A stretch of DNA of 64,000 nt from Styela clava (taxonomy: Eukaryota; Chordata; Ascidiacea; Stolidobranchia; Styelidae): positions 3,215,001-3,279,000 of the forward strand of contig NC_135258.1 in NCBI RefSeq assembly GCF_964204865.1, given 5' to 3'. Shown here piece after piece: positions 33,430 to 43,956 of this stretch (positions within the stretch are counted from its first letter, which is position 1; every line of letters starts with the position of its first letter). A model generated the notes under the pieces. It had not been told where the DNA came from. It saw nothing but the letters and a program-made list of their open reading frames with translations, and ran no database searches. The position numbers were made by a program, and so were the translations under genes.

Positions 33430-34010
33430 ATAGAACATGACTACGGCCCTGGGCTAAATCCGGCCCGTTTGGTAATTCAATCTGGCCCGTCTGATGTTGC
33501 CACAACCAAACTAAAACCAAATTTTGATGTTTCAGCTAAAAAATAGCTCAAGGAATTTGTTTAAATTGCAAATAAATTTAGTTTTGGCACGGGGCTTCTT
33601 GTTTGCCAATTTTGATTTTGTAACACTGTAAACATTTGCTAATGATTTGGTTTCTGCGAGACTAACTACTTATCCTTCTTCTATGCTTTTGTGTCGGTGG
33701 ATCCGTATGCATATAATGCAAGGATACTGTAGCAAGAGTAGAGATAACAATCCTGAGTGATTCAAGAGTCTTGCTGCACACTAACACAAATATATTTCTG
33801 TAACGTTTCGTCTGACCAAGGTCAGACTTCTTCAGACATACATAGTATATTTGTGTTAGTGTGCAGCAAGACTCTTGAATCACTTAAGACTGTAAACATT
33901 GTTCATAAAATTTTTTGTCACGTTTTTTGTCACACTCACATGGCCTCCAGTTCAAGTGGGCAAAATTGTTGGCCCCTGGCCCAAAACCTTGCCCACCCCT
34001 GGTATAGAGC
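33430..34010. mobile_element. hAT-like element interrupted by a nested insertion
   Basis: The left part (33430-33635) and right part (33889-34010) together match the reverse complement of 28588-28910. The right end reads CTTGCCCACCCCTG. The 253 bp between them (33636-33888) is foreign and is bordered on both sides by ACTGTAAACATT, which is single in the uninterrupted relative. Confidence 0.65.
33756..33884 (-). repeat. 39-bp perfect inverted repeat enclosing a hammerhead-like core
   Basis: Arms 33756-33794 and 33846-33884 are perfect inverted complements (39 bp). Between them, read on the minus strand, is CTGAAGA, then GTCTGACC-TT-GGTCAGAC, a perfect 8-bp hairpin, then GAAAC. This is the order of a hammerhead ribozyme: core, stem II, GAAA, with the long arms as stem I. 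The core would normally read CTGATGA, so one position differs. Penelope-like elements and retrozymes carry such motifs. Stem III is not convincing. Confidence 0.5.
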
Positions 34011-34035
34011 ATGCAACTGTCTGGGTTTATGGACT

Positions 34036-34360
34036 ATAGGATAGGATAGGATTTACATATTTATCCCGGGGGAGAGGGAAGCCGATAAGACGGCTTATCC
34101 ATATGGCGAACCACGGCCTCTCGTCCGGTTACCATTCCAAGTCGGGTATGGGATTAGTTGTATTGTTTGTTTTCGGAAGCATGGACTTGGTGGTGGAGGA
34201 AGCCGTAACCGACCAGCGGTTACGTGAACCACCCAACGACGACGAGGAGTCCAGCAATCCTCTTGCACATAACCATCCCTACATGGGATTCGAACCTGCG
34301 AACCCACGCAGAGTAATTAGAGGTGCGGTGGCGAGCGTATTCCTAACGCTCGCCACCTAG
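34036..34360 (-). mobile_element. tRNA-derived SINE, near full length
   Basis: On the minus strand: head with GGTGGCGAGCGTTAGGAATA, B box GGTTCGAATCCC near 34288-34277, body, and a tail made of repeated ATCCT units (plus-strand AGGATAGGATAGGAT at about 34038). Same family as 46567-46903. Confidence 0.8.
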
Positions 34361-34777
34361 TTTTTTTATGAAATGTTTTCACATCTTACCTCCGTAAATT
34401 AGGCCCTAGGCAAGCAGTCGATTTAAAAGTGCCTGTCTGTTGGCATAGCAGACATCAGGGGATCTCAAAACTTACGGAGCCAGTGAAAAGGTTGACCATT
34501 ATTTATTCACAAAGCCCCACAATGAATTGATGAAAATTAACTATTGGAACAAATAGACAATGTCATATCTGAATTACCGGCTTGTTGCTGCATTTTGTTG
34601 CTACCGCTGTCAAATCTCTCTAATGCCGTGATTACTTCTTTGTACAATTACGACATTAACCAAGTCAATATTTTAATAAGGAAATACTGGTCAAAGCTTC
34701 TAGGTTTCTTTCGCAGAGTATTGAACTCCATAAGAAGCACTTTGAGAACCTGTGGCCTACTTTATAGGTGTTTTATC

Positions 34778-34888
34778 GGTGCTCCCGTAGTATTCGTTCC
34801 AAGATGGCGCACAACCTGAACATAGTATGTATACCAATCAGGGTTAGCAGGTTGTGCGCCATCTTGGTACGAATACTAGGGGAGCACC
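34778..34888. mobile_element. GGTGCTCCCG-family MITE, short palindromic copy
   Basis: 111 bp, almost a complete foldback: GGTGCTCCCGTAGTATTCGT at the left and ACGAATACTAGGGGAGCACC at the right. The perfect 8-bp duplication GTTTTATC is present on both sides. Confidence 0.9.
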
Positions 34889-34896
34889 GTTTTATC

Positions 34897-35553
34897 TATC
34901 ACAGTTTAAAGATCTGGGTAGCCTCCGAGCACACTGTATTTTCATAGTACAGTATAGGTAGCTTACCATACGTCCCGCTTTTGGCGGGACAGTCCCGCTT
35001 TTCATCGTCTTGTTCTGGTGACCCGACAAGTCATCCAAATGTCCCGCTTTGGCGTTTAACCAGTCGGCATAATACACGAACAATACCAATTAGATTGTTC
35101 TTGATACTGTTGTTGCTGTGTAGCCTATGGTTAGCCTTCTTACTGAAGGTGGGTACGTGGTTCTGTTTGTTTCGTTGTTTTGTTAGCGGATAATTGCTAC
35201 ATTTTGTTACGTGTGAGCCCCGTACCCCAAAATGGTGCTTAATGTTAACATAAATTTATCTCTATTTTCGAACTGAAACCGATATTTAGACAGACAGCGC
35301 ATGAACTCTCGATTACAATATGGTCATGGAAGACGGTCGGGATGGTATTAAATGTAGGCCCCCAATGTAAAATTTGAAGCTGCAAAAATCACAGCTTTGG
35401 TCCGTGGCGCCGTCCCGCTTTGAGATCACAAAAATATGGTAACCCTAAGTATAGGTCTAGTAACTGCTTGTCTAGGGCCTTATTTATAAGTGTAAAGGCA
35501 AAGGTGTAAAACAATGGTACAAAAAAGCTGCTCATGAAATATAGTGAAAATAT
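34897..35553. other. Intergenic upstream of copy C, no gene
   Basis: Contains a low-copy-looking repeat between about 34960 and 35450: CGTCCCGCTTTTGGCGGGAC at the left and GTCCCGCTTTGAGATCAC at the right. No coding frame of note. Confidence 0.4.
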
Positions 35554-35789
35554 GGTGCTCCCGAAGTATGCGAACCAAGATGGCCGACATCGGAACGTAA
35601 CATGGGTAAAAAATTAGGGTTAGGCGATAATTTTTTTCCAATTTTCCTTATTTTAGTCCTATTATCAGTTCAAAGACTAGCCAAGAGCCTCCCGTAGTAT
35701 TTATACCTAAAATTATGGCCTAACCCTAACCTAGTACAAATATTACATTCTGAGGTCCGCCATCTTGGTTCGCATACTTCAGGAGCCCC
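35554..35789. mobile_element. GGTGCTCCCG-family MITE, copy 5
   Basis: 236 bp, nearly identical to 20505-20740. Flanked by GAAAATAT / AAAAATAT (7 of 8). It ends about 160 bp before copy C's ATG and so sits in that gene's promoter or 5' UTR region. Confidence 0.85.
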
Positions 35790-35949
35790 AAAAATATAAA
35801 CCAGTGGTTCTTAATCTTTCAAGATTCGTGGCCCTATTTCAAAAATCTATGCTCGTATTTTGTGCCAATGTTTCATAAACCTTGATATTGATGATTAAAC
35901 TTGAATATTGTTTATTACAGCTTTTATTTAATTATACATATGTCGCATC

Positions 35950-37924
35950 ATGGATTTTGTCAAAGGTAAAACTCATACTGAAATTGGACTGCAACATTTG
36001 GATTATGGACATGTCATCGGTGGAGGTAAGCGGTATGATCCCCAGCTTTTTATTTTAGGGGGGGGGGTGTTTCCAAACTTAGACAGTGGTAGATATTTTG
36101 CTGTTATAAAACTATTCAACTTTGTTATGTATGAAAGTGTGATGTCACACCTTGAAATTAAGGGGGGGGGGGTTGAAATTTTTTGGAAAAGGGGAGGGAA
36201 ATCACTGAAAGTGAATCATATAAAGGAATCTTTAGTCCAAATAAATGAGGATATTTTTCATATTTATAAAAAAGATTTGAGGAAAGAAGATTTGTTCATG
36301 GGTACCAATGGATGAGGCTTTTACAGGCTCAGGGTGGGTGAGACCACTTTAAGCTGTTAGGAGTTAGCAATCCTTTTACGCAAGAGCCTCACAATTTAAA
36401 ACTGGAAAGGCTACTCCCGCAATATGTGTACCAGGTTAGGATTAGGCCATAATTTTATCCCGATTTTTCGTATTTTAATTCTTTTACAAGTTCGGGACTG
36501 TTTGTGTTAGTCAAATGAATGTACCCCCTGCTCATAGGTTTCGGTCCCTTTACACAACTTGATGTAAAATAGGCTAACATAATTAGTTACCACCTTATTG
36601 GTACGCATACTTCTGGAGCGCCAAAAATCCAACCTCTCATTTAAAAAAAGTCAAAAATTTCAACTCTACCGAGCTAAAAATTTGTTACCATGGAAATTAA
36701 CTATTATATCACCAGTCTTGTTTGCTCACAATCCTGTTTTGCTCAAATAAAATTAGAAACCGTGGTCAGTGAGGTGTTCAATCAATTTGTAGATCCAAAA
36801 GTGTGTGTACCAATATGGAGGTAACTAATTTTGTTCGCCTACTTTACATCGAGTTGTGTAAAAGGACTGAGCCTATGGGCAGGGGTGATATTCAATTGGC
36901 TAACATAGACAGTCCCCGAACTCATAATAGAATTAAAATAAAGGAAATCGGAATAAAATTATGGCCCTAACCGGGTACACACACTACAGGAGTACAGAGA
37001 AAGGTATATAGCATGTGGCAATGGCATGGTGGCGATTGTGTTCCAGGCATAGTTTTGACATTTTTCCCTCTCAAATGTTTATTTTATGAACGACTTCCTA
37101 CATTCTTTTTTTTTTCAGACTTCGTCGTTTCACCGTTCAGCATATTAAAATACTTTCAATTTTCGAGAGGTTTGTCGTTTGACCTCAATCATGGATTGAT
37201 GAAAGAAAACGGTCTCCACCAAAGTTTGATGGCATTCATGAGATGGCAACAAATGGAATATCTTCCTTCTTATTATGAAGGGGATTCTGCCGCGATCCCG
37301 AGATATAGAGCATTGGTGAAACGCCCTTATCGTTTATTTCACTACAATTTGCCTATTGGGAAAACATCCCTCAATTTTGAAAATGTCATGGTGGATATGG
37401 TTACTAAAAAACCAGTGGTTTGTGCTACCGGTATGTTCGTTAATATTGATCCTGAAAAAAGAAGGCCAGCACCATTTCCAAAATGCCTACAAGATCATTA
37501 TACTGAGGAAAATTGTGAGAAGGTTCCATTTAATTACCAAAAAATGGAACCAAAATGCTCTGTTAAATATGATAAGCCACAAAATGTTGTGTCGCACACC
37601 CTAACGAGCAAGGTTGTTAGTCGACTGGTGGATTCATACAAACACATGAACGACTGTTCTTATGTTATTCTTTGTTTTGATTGCCTTTCTGATGCAATTT
37701 TCAGCAATGTGTTCTCTTTAAAGGGTTCGATTATGGATTATAGAATCCGTCGTGTGTCTTTGCTTTATCTAAAAGAATGTGTATTGGGTGATATCATCAA
37801 CACAGTAGTTTGGCAAAGTGAGCAAAATAAATGGCAGTTTAAGTTTCATGTCATAAAAAATGATGAAGTCCTCTGCCAGGCTGAAATAGAATTTTTCACA
37901 AATGATTTCACTTTTAAATTATAA
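35950..37924 (+). CDS. Double-hotdog thioesterase-like protein, copy C
   Basis: Exons 35950-36025 and 37119-37924, phase-1 intron (GAG|GTAAGC to TTTTTTCAG). The product has 293 residues. Exon 1 reads MDFVKGKTHTEIGLQHLDYG then HVIGG (D18, H21). Exon 2 opens DFVVSPFSILKYFQFSRG, whose position fits the central hotdog helix following the DxxGHV motif. Then come WQQME, NIDPEKRRPAPF and VDSYKHMNDCSY (D197, H201, N203, Y207). The C-terminus is FKL, which lacks the small residue needed at -3 of a good PTS1. It is very close to copy D. A splice acceptor TTTATTACAG (35911-35920) lies 29 nt before the ATG; copy D has a matching one. The open frame beginning at 37013 is intron read-through. Confidence 0.82.
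36409..36622. mobile_element. GGTGCTCCCG-family MITE (longer subfamily) in intron C
   Basis: Ends GGCTACTCCCGCAATATGTG and GCATACTTCTGGAGCGCC. Interior shared with 27112-27324 (GTTCGGGACTGT, ACACAACTTGATGT). No clear flanking duplication. Confidence 0.7.
36797..36990. mobile_element. Same MITE subfamily in opposite orientation, intron C
   Basis: Reverse-oriented relative of 36409-36622: GTACCAATATGGAGGTAACT, then GACAGTCCCCGAACTCATAA and ATGGCCCTAACCGGGTACAC. Ends decayed. The pair could form a large hairpin in the intron C transcript. Confidence 0.65.
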
Positions 37925-38099
37925 TTATTTAAGTTCAATTTTAAATTATTCAATTACAGTGTTCACAATTTCGAGCAATGAAATTAATTTTCGTCTATGA
38001 TCACTGCTGCCACCTAGAGAGCAAATCTTAAGCAATCAAGCCATATTTGCAGGGATGTGGAGTCCCTGTCATCTCCAGCACCCAACCTTAAAATTCCTA

Positions 38100-38560
38100 T
38101 GGTCAAAGGGATACCTTGTTTTTTTTTAAAAAAAGAACACTAGGGCTTACTTTGGGGGGTGTTTTTTTATCACAAAGTAGAGGATTACGAGATATTCAAA
38201 TAAACAAAATATGAAAACTGATATCCTTTTACTTATAAATAACGGTTCCATTACATTTGAACCCAAGTACATTTGAACCCATGACAATTGCACCCGCATA
38301 CTATTGCACCTATGGAAATTTTTTTGTTGTACGGATAGTTGAACCCATACTAACCCTAACCCATGGGTTTCAGCACCCGCATATTGATTGAATCCGCGGA
38401 TATAGACATGGGTTCAAATGTACATGGGTTCAAATGTACGTTCACCATAAATAACATGTTTTATTCTCTCGCACATTTTTGATTAATCATTTAAAACACA
38501 TAGAAGGGATTTCTTGCTATCAACTAGGTCTTATTTTAAGGGAAACCCAGTATGTAGGCA
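38100..38560. mobile_element. Relative of the 29013 element, reverse orientation
   Basis: Contains TAGGTCTTATTTTAAGGGAA near its right end, with TATCCTTTTACTTATAAATA and AACATGTTTTATT inside, the reverse complement of 29013-29559. It is interrupted by the 38244-38446 element. Confidence 0.6.
38244..38446. mobile_element. Nested MITE with perfect 9-bp target duplication
   Basis: 203 bp. Left end GGTTCCATTACATTTGAACC, right end GGTTCAAATGTACGTTCACC, flanked on both sides by ATAAATAAC. The inside repeats ACATTTGAACCC and TGCACC words. The 9-bp duplication and GG ends suggest a Mutator-like element. The uninterrupted relative at about 29391 supplies the empty site. Confidence 0.8.
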
Positions 38561-40054
38561 TGCTTGCCGGTTAAAAATACTTATTCAAATTCAACTTGAT
38601 GCTTTTTTAATTAATCAGTTTGATTACCACTGTTAGGAGTCGAAATTCTGACTTCGAAAATTACAATTTCGACTCCCATGGATGGAACGATTAGCTCGTG
38701 AGCATTCCAATGCAGAACATAAAGCAGTTTCAGAATTTGTCAAATTTCGCACCCACCTCGAAAAAAACTGGCTAACAATAAGCTACAAATAACAGATAGT
38801 AGGCCAAAAGTATGTTTTAATCAGAAAAACTTTGGATGGTATGTAAATATCTAAAATCAGGCAGGCAAAATGGAATCTAACAAATATAGCTTCAGCCCCT
38901 CCCCTTTTTGGGGCGTGTCCCCAATTTGAGAACCACTGAATTATAACCAATACTGGTTCGTCTAATATTTAAGCCGTTTTCTTGGTATTTCTCTCATCTG
39001 CAACAAGTAATACTTCTCACAGTAATTATTCTTAATTGCTCAACTATGTTCAAACCTTCCAACATGTTTTCGTGGATTCAACTTACGAATTCTGTGTTTT
39101 TTTTTCCCTGTTAATTTTGTGCAGGTATATATTGTGTTATGCCAATCTAATTATATATGCATGAATATCAAAATGCCAGATAGTGTAAGGAAGTTCATGT
39201 TGCCAGTTTTTGATTTTATTTTTTCCAATATAATGTACATCACACTAGATGAACTATCTAGTCAGCTGTTCCCATAGCTAAATGGGAAGTGTGGCTCGCT
39301 ATCATTATTTGGGCTGGTCATTTCGAATTGGATAGTGAATTATTCGTATCGGTCCAGAGAAAATTGTTAAAATTGCCATTTTGTTTTCCCATTTGCCAAA
39401 GGTTGAGGTGAATCAGTAATTTTTTGTTGAAGCAACTCTTTTCTTCCTGGTGATTTATTGGTGGAACATGTTTCTTATTGTGTGTGACTACTCATTGAAG
39501 TGTGTAAGTGACAGATTCTGTTTTTAGTTGTTTGTGAGACTGGTGGACCCATACAATTACCAGTCTTCCAAGCATTTAAATCATCAGGCATTCGATCTAA
39601 TTATCATACCTCTGAGACAATAAATTTTATTCTTTATCATGATGCTTTTCATATATATGTAGCTGAAACTTGTTTTTCTTTAACTGAGGACCATATGCAC
39701 TTTAAATCAACTTAATTCTCTTCTGTTTAAATTCTATTTTTTGATGGTATCTTTTTAATCAAATTTAGATAGCTCAAATTAATTGAAATAAATTTTTAAT
39801 GCAAATCATGGAACCAATTTCTCCTATTGAAGGGTAGGAAGGACGTTAGCAAGATGGCATGGCCGTGCTGGGATGGCAGATTACACATCTTGGGTAAGGA
39901 ATTGGGTAGGCAATGCTGAACAGGAAAAAAAACAGTCTATCCAACAAAAGGTAGCTCTTTACATGGGTTGAATTTAGACCCAATCACCTGATTGGACAAA
40001 TTCGAGCCATATTTTTTTTCACAAAATACGACATGGATAACACGGCTCGGTCCA

Positions 40055-40185
40055 TGGCTCCTTTCAAAGACTCTCAACACTTAATGCCCAATCTGTGGCC
40101 CCTTCCAAAGACTCTCAACACTTAATGCCCAATCTGTGGCCCCTTCCAAAGACTCTCAACACTTAATGCCCAATCTGTGGCCCCT
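40055..40185 (+). repeat. 41-bp minisatellite, about three units
   Basis: Tandem units with TGGCCCCTTCCAAAGACTCT and ACTTAATGCCCAATCTG at a 41-bp period (TGG at 40096 and 40137), plus diverged units to about 40270. It lies about 400 bp upstream of copy D's first exon. Confidence 0.8.
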
Positions 40186-40576
40186 TCTGAAGACTCGAAA
40201 CACTTATGGCCCATTATAAACGCTCACAACAACTATGGCCTAATCCATGGCCCCTTTCAAACACTCAAAAGCTTTGAGTCCCCCTAGTTTAATATATAGT
40301 TTTTTTCTCTATGCATCAGGTATTTTACTTTAAAATAATGTGGTCATTGCGAATACGACCCAGTGAAGGTTTTAGTTGGAATTCGACGGAGAACTGCTCT
40401 GTGGCCCAGTTTTTTTTGCTTGTGGCCCCTAGAGACCCACTCCGTAGCCCCCTGGGGGAACAGAGGTTCCAGTTGGAGAAACCTTGTTATAGACAATTAA
40501 AAATGAATATTGTTTGTTTCAGCTTTTCTTTGAATTTATTTACGATAGATAGTTCTTGGTATACATATGTCGCATC

Positions 40577-42351
40577 ATGGATTTTGTCAAAGGTAGAACT
40601 CATACTGAAATTGGACTGCAACATTTGGATTATGGACATGTGATTATTGGTGGAGGTAGGTCATGTATGGATATCTGTGATTCAGGGTGACCCAATAAAA
40701 ACAGAGTTTAAATATTTGGGCTTGTTTAGTTGCTATTTCTTGATATTCGAATTATCACATCATAGAATATAAGCTCCCAGGGTGACCCAAAAAAACAAAA
40801 CCCAAGAATTCCGAAATTACCTCTGAGAAAACGAAGATAATCCATTTAACACTTGAACTTCTATATGGGCGCTCCGGAAGTATGTGTACCAAGATGAGGC
40901 ACAACCTGAACCCTAACCTGGTACACATACTATGTTCAGGTTGTGCGCCATTTTGGTACACATACTTCTGGAGCACCTCTGTTTGTGTATGAAAGTGCCC
41001 GAGAGTTTCAATAATCCTGGTAATTCAGCAATCACTTTGCACAAGAGTTATATTTATTGTATAATATGTTCTCAATGAATAAATCACTACATTTTCTTTA
41101 TTAGACATTTCTCACATCCCTCTGAAAAAGGCTCTGTATAAGCAGACACAATTATGTAACAAGATAATTTTCAGTTCCAATCGAAAACAGGTTGCTGAAA
41201 CTTTTGGGTACAACCATACACAATCAGAAATTTGTGCGTTAAGTTTTTTTTTTTTCATTTTTGCAAGAAATAGTCGAATTCTGATTCAGTGATAGAGAAG
41301 GATCAGTTTTTGGTACGATGACCTAGAAAGCCATTTGTGGTTAGATGGCACATTTGTTGTGCTCAGCACAGCGCACCAGCTGTGTAGCTCCAAACAGAGA
41401 TATTGTAGGAAGCTACACAGCGAGGGGGACACGTCCCCTCAAAAAATGTCTACGCTCCGTTGTGGGTTGCAACACACCGTTTGAGAACCACTGTTCGACA
41501 TTTTTTTTGTTCCTCCACTTATGAAAACTTTTTTTGTTGTTTCAGACTTTGTCGTTTCACCGTTCAGCATACTAAAAAACTTTCAATTTTCGAGAGGCTT
41601 TTCTAATACCCACATGCGTGAAATGATGAAAGAAAGCGGTCTCCATCAAAATTTGATGACGTTCATCAGATGGCAACAAATGGAATATCTTCCTTCTTAT
41701 TATGAAGGGGATTCTGGCGCGATCCCGAGATATAGAGCATTCGTGAAACGCCCTTATCGTTTATTTCACTACAATTTGCCTATTGGGAAAACATCCCTCA
41801 ATTTTGAAAATGTCATGGTGGATATGGTTACTAAAAAACCAGTGGTTTGTGCTACTGGGATGTTTGTTAATATTGACCCAGAAAAACGAAGGCCAGCTCC
41901 ATTTCCAAAATGTCTACAAAATCATTATACTGAGGAAAATTGTGAGAAGGTTCCATTTAATTACCAAAAAATGGAACCAAAATGCTCTGTTAAATACGAT
42001 AAGCCTCAAAATGTTGTGTCGCACACCCTAACGAGCAAGGTTGTTAGTCGACTGGTGGATTCATACAAACACATGAATGACTGTTCTTATGTTATTCTTT
42101 GTTTTGATTGCCTTTCTGATGCAATTTCCAGCAATGTGTTCTCTTTAAAGGGTTCAATTATCGATTATAGAATCCGTCGTGTGTCTTTGCTTTATCTAAA
42201 AGAATGTGTATTGGGTGATATCATCAACACAGTAGTTTGGCAAAGTGAGCAAAATAAATGGGAGTTTAAGTTTCATGTCATGAAAAATGATGAAGTCCTC
42301 TGCCAATCTGAAATAGAATTTTTCCCAACTAATCCAACTTCCAAATTATAA
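40577..42351 (+). CDS. Double-hotdog thioesterase-like protein, copy D, PTS1 SKL
   Basis: Exons 40577-40655 (79 nt) and 41546-42351, phase-1 intron (GAG|GTAGGT to TTGTTTCAG). The product has 294 residues. Exon 1 carries one extra Ile codon (HVIIGG) compared with the other copies. Exon 2 is nearly identical to copy C, except residues just after SRG and a few at the C-terminus. All motifs are present: D18/H21, WQQME, NIDPEKRRP, and VDSYKHMNDCSY. It ends NPTSKL, a canonical peroxisomal targeting signal. Inferred to be a peroxisomal acyl-thioester hydrolase. The 5' acceptor GTTTGTTTCAG at 40522 matches the one before copy C. The donor GTAGGT is weaker than in the other copies. The gene looks intact and recently duplicated from C or its ancestor. 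Confidence 0.83.
40868..40977. mobile_element. GGTGCTCCCG-family MITE, short copy in intron D
   Basis: 110 bp, foldback-like: GGCGCTCCGGAAGTATGTGT left and ACACATACTTCTGGAGCACC right. Flanks TCTATATG / TCTGTTTG (6 of 8). Confidence 0.75.
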
Positions 42352-43956
42352 TTATATAAATTCAAATTCAAATCATAGTGTTCACATCTTCGAGCAATGG
42401 AATTTTTATAACGTCAATTTCTGTCTATAATCTTTGTCGCCACCTAGAGAGCAAATCCTTTCGATCTGTCCGCTTACTCAACTCCTATCCTTAAAAATCT
42501 ATTTTTTTACAAACTTTGGCATAGGCTGCTTTAAATGTTTTTTGGGGAATGCTTGTCGACTTAATGCTTTCCTAATTCCCTGCTCAATGCTTACTCAAGT
42601 TTTTGATTACCATTGTTAAAATTCCATAAAGAATTTTGACTCTATCCGATTTACATCAAAACGAGCCAAACTCGAATTACAACATCACAGCCCTGAGTTT
42701 ATTTGAGTTGATTGCTGGATTCCACATCGACCACTGGTTGTAGCTTCCTTAACTAATCGAAAGTCCACGGACGAGACAATTAGTTTGTGAGTGCCCTGAG
42801 TGATAATCACACAATACTCACTGATTTACATTATGTTTAAGCCATTTTATTGACTCCCCTCTAATCCCCGATAAGTATTAAAATTGTTTAGTGTTTGGAT
42901 TCATGTTAGCACTTTTATATCTTTTAGCCACAAAGTAATTATTCGTCATTGTTTGAGTATATTATAACCGTCCAACATGAATTCACAGAATCACAGGTCT
43001 GTTACAGCTTCCTCCACCATCGAGTCTAGCATCTGAAACAAATAACTGGCTAACTCATCCCATACCCGGCATGGACTGGTAACCTAACGAGAGACCGTGG
43101 TTCGCCATATGATTAAGCCATTTTATCGATTTTCCTCTCCCCGGGCATAAATATGTTTATCCTTTCCAAAACTTCGAAATTTGTCTCGGTTGATAAAAGT
43201 TCATATTGTGTAATGCAAATCTAATTATATATGCATGAATATCAAAATGCCAAATAGTGTAATGAAGTTCATTTTATCTTTGCTAATATATTGTAACTAG
43301 AGAAACTAATTGGTCAGCTGTACCCATGGCCCATTGTCAGCCCACTATAGGGGGTGAACAACCTTCATAAAATTTCAAACCCCGCCCCTTATTTTAAGAT
43401 GTGATACCACACTATAATCTCCCCCCTAAAATGAAAAGCTGGGAAGCGTGACTCTCTATCAATATTAAGGCTGGGCATTTCAAATCAAATAGTAATTATT
43501 CTAATAGGTGCAGACAAAAATTCAATTCAGTGCAATCTTTTTTTTTTTTTATTCGCCAAAAACTGAGATGAATCAGTCATTTTTTGTTTAGGCTATATAT
43601 TTTGAATGCACACTCTTCTCCCTGGTAATTCATTGGTGAAACATGTTTCTTATTGTGTGTGGCAACTCAGTAAACTGAGTGATAAATTCAATGTTTTCAG
43701 TAATTTAAGAGTCTGAAAGACCCATTAGAATGAAAAATCACATACGATTGCCAATTTCCAAGTATTTGATTCTGAAATCATCATGTATTCGCTCAGCCCT
43801 AATCACATCTTTCGCAGAGGATAAATTCTATCCTTTATGATGGTGGCTTCCCTATAGATTTTGCTAAGAGAATATGCAATTTTTAGTCAACTTAATTCTT
43901 TTTTATATGAATTATTGATGGTAACTTTCTAATTAAATTTACATAGTTCAAATTTA
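42352..43956. other. Copy D 3' flank and spacer, no gene
   Basis: Starts with GCCACCTAGAGAGCAAAT as after copy C. Contains a SINE 3' fragment at 43005-43170. The part from about 43190 to 43950 is homologous to the spacers near 39120-39860 and 45090-45850. Confidence 0.55.
43005..43170 (+). repeat. SINE 3' fragment in copy D spacer
   Basis: TTACAGCTTCCTCCACCATC, AAATAACTGGCTAACTCATC, CATACCCGGCATGGACTGG and a CCGGGCATAAATATG tail match the SINE at 46567-46903. Confidence 0.7.

Larger units (their letters stand above)
37925..40576. other. Copy C 3' flank and duplicated spacer
   Basis: No gene. GCCACCTAGAGAGCAAAT, 70-90 nt after the stop, is shared with copies D and E. From about 39000 on (TTCGTGGATTCAACTTACG, CTTATTGTGTGTG) the DNA is homologous to the spacers after D and E, so the duplicated unit includes the spacer. 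Nested elements are at 38100-38560 and 38244-38446, and a 41-bp minisatellite at about 40055-40185. Confidence 0.6.

Noticed and set aside
37013-37118. An upstream Met extending copy C exon 2 to a 303-residue single-exon protein
   Set aside because: The extension is intronic: a strong acceptor precedes 37119, and the conserved exon 1 at 35950 joins there in frame in all four copies.
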